From Paenibacillus pinihumi DSM 23905 = JCM 16419 (lineage in GTDB: Bacteria; Bacillota; Bacilli; Paenibacillales; Paenibacillaceae): a DNA stretch of 64,000 nucleotides. Below, one piece after another: positions 63,299 to 64,000 of the stretch. Each line of letters starts with the position of its first letter. The first letter of the stretch is position 1. Position numbers and translations under genes: made by a program. The stretch covers positions 62,001-126,000 of the forward strand of contig NZ_AULX01000018.1 of the NCBI RefSeq assembly GCF_000422505.1. Reading direction: 5' to 3'. The notes beneath the pieces are model-generated. The model did not search any database and was not told the DNA's origin. It worked only from the letters and a program-made list of their open reading frames with translations.

Positions 63299-64000
63299 TT
63301 AACCTTTTACGGCGCCAATAGTGAGACCTTTGACAAAATAACGCTGAACAAACGGATAGAGGAAGACAATTGGCCCGGTAACGATGATGGCGACAGCCAT
63401 CTTGAGCGTCTCGGCAGGCGGCTTGAAGTCCGGTCCGAGATTGCCCGCGATATCGGTTTTCAGTACCGCAGCGCTGGCGAGTATCTTGTACAACAGGAAC
63501 TGCAGCGGGTATTTGGATTCGGTGGTAATAAACATGTTTGCTGCGAACCAGTCGTTCCAGTAAGACAGCCCGAGGAACAGGCCAATTGTTGCCAGGCCGG
63601 GTGTGGCCAGCGGCAGAATCAGTTTCAGGTAAATGGTGAACTCCCCGGCGCCGTCAATCTTGGCGGATTCCGTAATGGATTCGGGAATGGATTTCATAAA
63701 GTTTTTCATCAGGATGATATTCCATGCGCTCATCAGTCCCGGGATCAGGAGAGCCAGGAAGTTATCCTTCCAATCCAGGTAGTTCACGATCAGGATGTAC
63801 CATGGAATCAGTCCACCGCTGAACAGCGTCGTGAAATAAATGAAGAAGGCCAGACTGTCACGATATTTGAAATCTTTGCGCGAGAGCACGTAGCCGGCCA
63901 TTGAGGTCAGGAACAACCCGAGTGCGGTTCCCCCAAGAGTGAGCAGAATCGTAACCCGATAGGCGGTGAAAATCTGCTCCGGATTCTGAAATACCGATTT
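63299..64000 (-). CDS. Carbohydrate ABC transporter permease (LplC/MalG-like), 5'-partial
   Basis: The frame is open to the right edge (in-frame residues QNPEQIFTAYRV before the first ATG at 63916), so the N-terminus lies outside the window. About 233 residues are visible, with several membrane helices and the EAA loop in IPESITESAKIDGAGEFTIYLKLILP (core ESAKIDGAG). The C-terminus RYFVKGLTIGAVKG is typical of LplC-type permeases. It pairs with the downstream LplA-like lipoprotein; LplB should lie further upstream. Confidence 0.94.
   Translation of the reverse strand, partial: KSVFQNPEQIFTAYRVTILLTLGGTALGLFLTSMAGYVLSRKDFKYRDSLAFFIYFTTLFSGGLIPWYILIVNYLDWKDNFLALLIPGLMSAWNIILMKNFMKSIPESITESAKIDGAGEFTIYLKLILPLATPGLATIGLFLGLSYWNDWFAANMFITTESKYPLQFLLYKILASAAVLKTDIAGNLGPDFKPPAETLKMAVAIIVTGPIVFLYPFVQRYFVKGLTIGAVKG

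Noticed and set aside
1-64000. CRISPR arrays, tRNA, rRNA, transposases
   Set aside because: No regularly spaced repeats, cloverleaf-like sequences with CCA-region features, rRNA signatures or transposase-like proteins were seen on either strand.

Overview
The window looks like chromosome from a Paenibacillus-type Firmicute (Paenibacillaceae). The reasons are LplA-type lipoprotein and permease genes, a YdjO-type cold-inducible zinc-ribbon protein, a DUF2642-type small protein, Gram-positive Shine-Dalgarno sequences (GGAGG cores, some GTG/TTG starts) and many intrinsic terminators. No rRNA, tRNA, insertion sequence or CRISPR array was seen. Both edges cut through genes: a polyketide synthase (PKS) on the left and a sugar ABC permease on the right.

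Region 1 (1-19830, + strand) is the 3' end of a hybrid trans-AT PKS/NRPS cluster. It holds a partial PKS (DH-KR-ACP-KS-ACP-ACP) whose tandem ACPs carry the tryptophan signature of beta-branching carriers, and a complete beta-branching (HMGS) cassette (donor ACP, Ser-for-Cys decarboxylating KS, HMGS, two enoyl-CoA hydratase-like enzymes). A KS-ACP protein, a TubC-docking/C-A-PCP-KS protein whose KS is unusually divergent, and SbnA/SbnB enzymes for 2,3-diaminopropionate follow. No AT or TE domain lies in the window. The likely product is a beta-branched polyketide-peptide that contains, or is fed by, diaminopropionate.

Region 2 (20056-24139) holds a fused SDR-alpha/beta hydrolase and its TetR regulator, each preceded by a near-identical 20-bp operator, then a DUF2642-like small protein and an aldo/keto reductase.

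Region 3 (24220-28630, - strand) is the most interesting part. It is a compact operon encoding a 59-residue peptide with eight cysteines and no leader, two CxxC thioredoxin-like proteins, a MauE-like membrane redox protein, an ABC exporter, and two small accessory proteins. An attenuator-like terminator directly follows the peptide gene. I read it as a candidate disulfide-rich secreted peptide (bacteriocin-like) system with dedicated oxidative folding.

Region 4 (29093-39929) holds two paralogous secreted proteins with matching promoters and a shared palindromic leader, a three-gene vWA/TelA operon, a two-component system, and a divergent pair of sugar-type ABC permeases with an HlyD-type adaptor but no nearby binding protein or ATPase.

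Region 5 (40161-46840) is an operon for uptake and hydrolysis of a probably phosphorylated substrate (SBP, two permeases, ATPase, DeoR regulator, alkaline-phosphatase-superfamily enzyme, PHP hydrolase). Region 6 (46870-64000) is mostly housekeeping: a cold-shock gene with a terminator-like leader hairpin and a YdjO-like neighbour, an MFS transporter and GH3 glycosidase, HAD phosphatases, a two-P-loop ATPase, a beta-carbonic anhydrase preceded by a structured leader, pyruvate kinase, an AraC regulator, RNase H, a GH30 glycosidase and an Lpl-type sugar importer.
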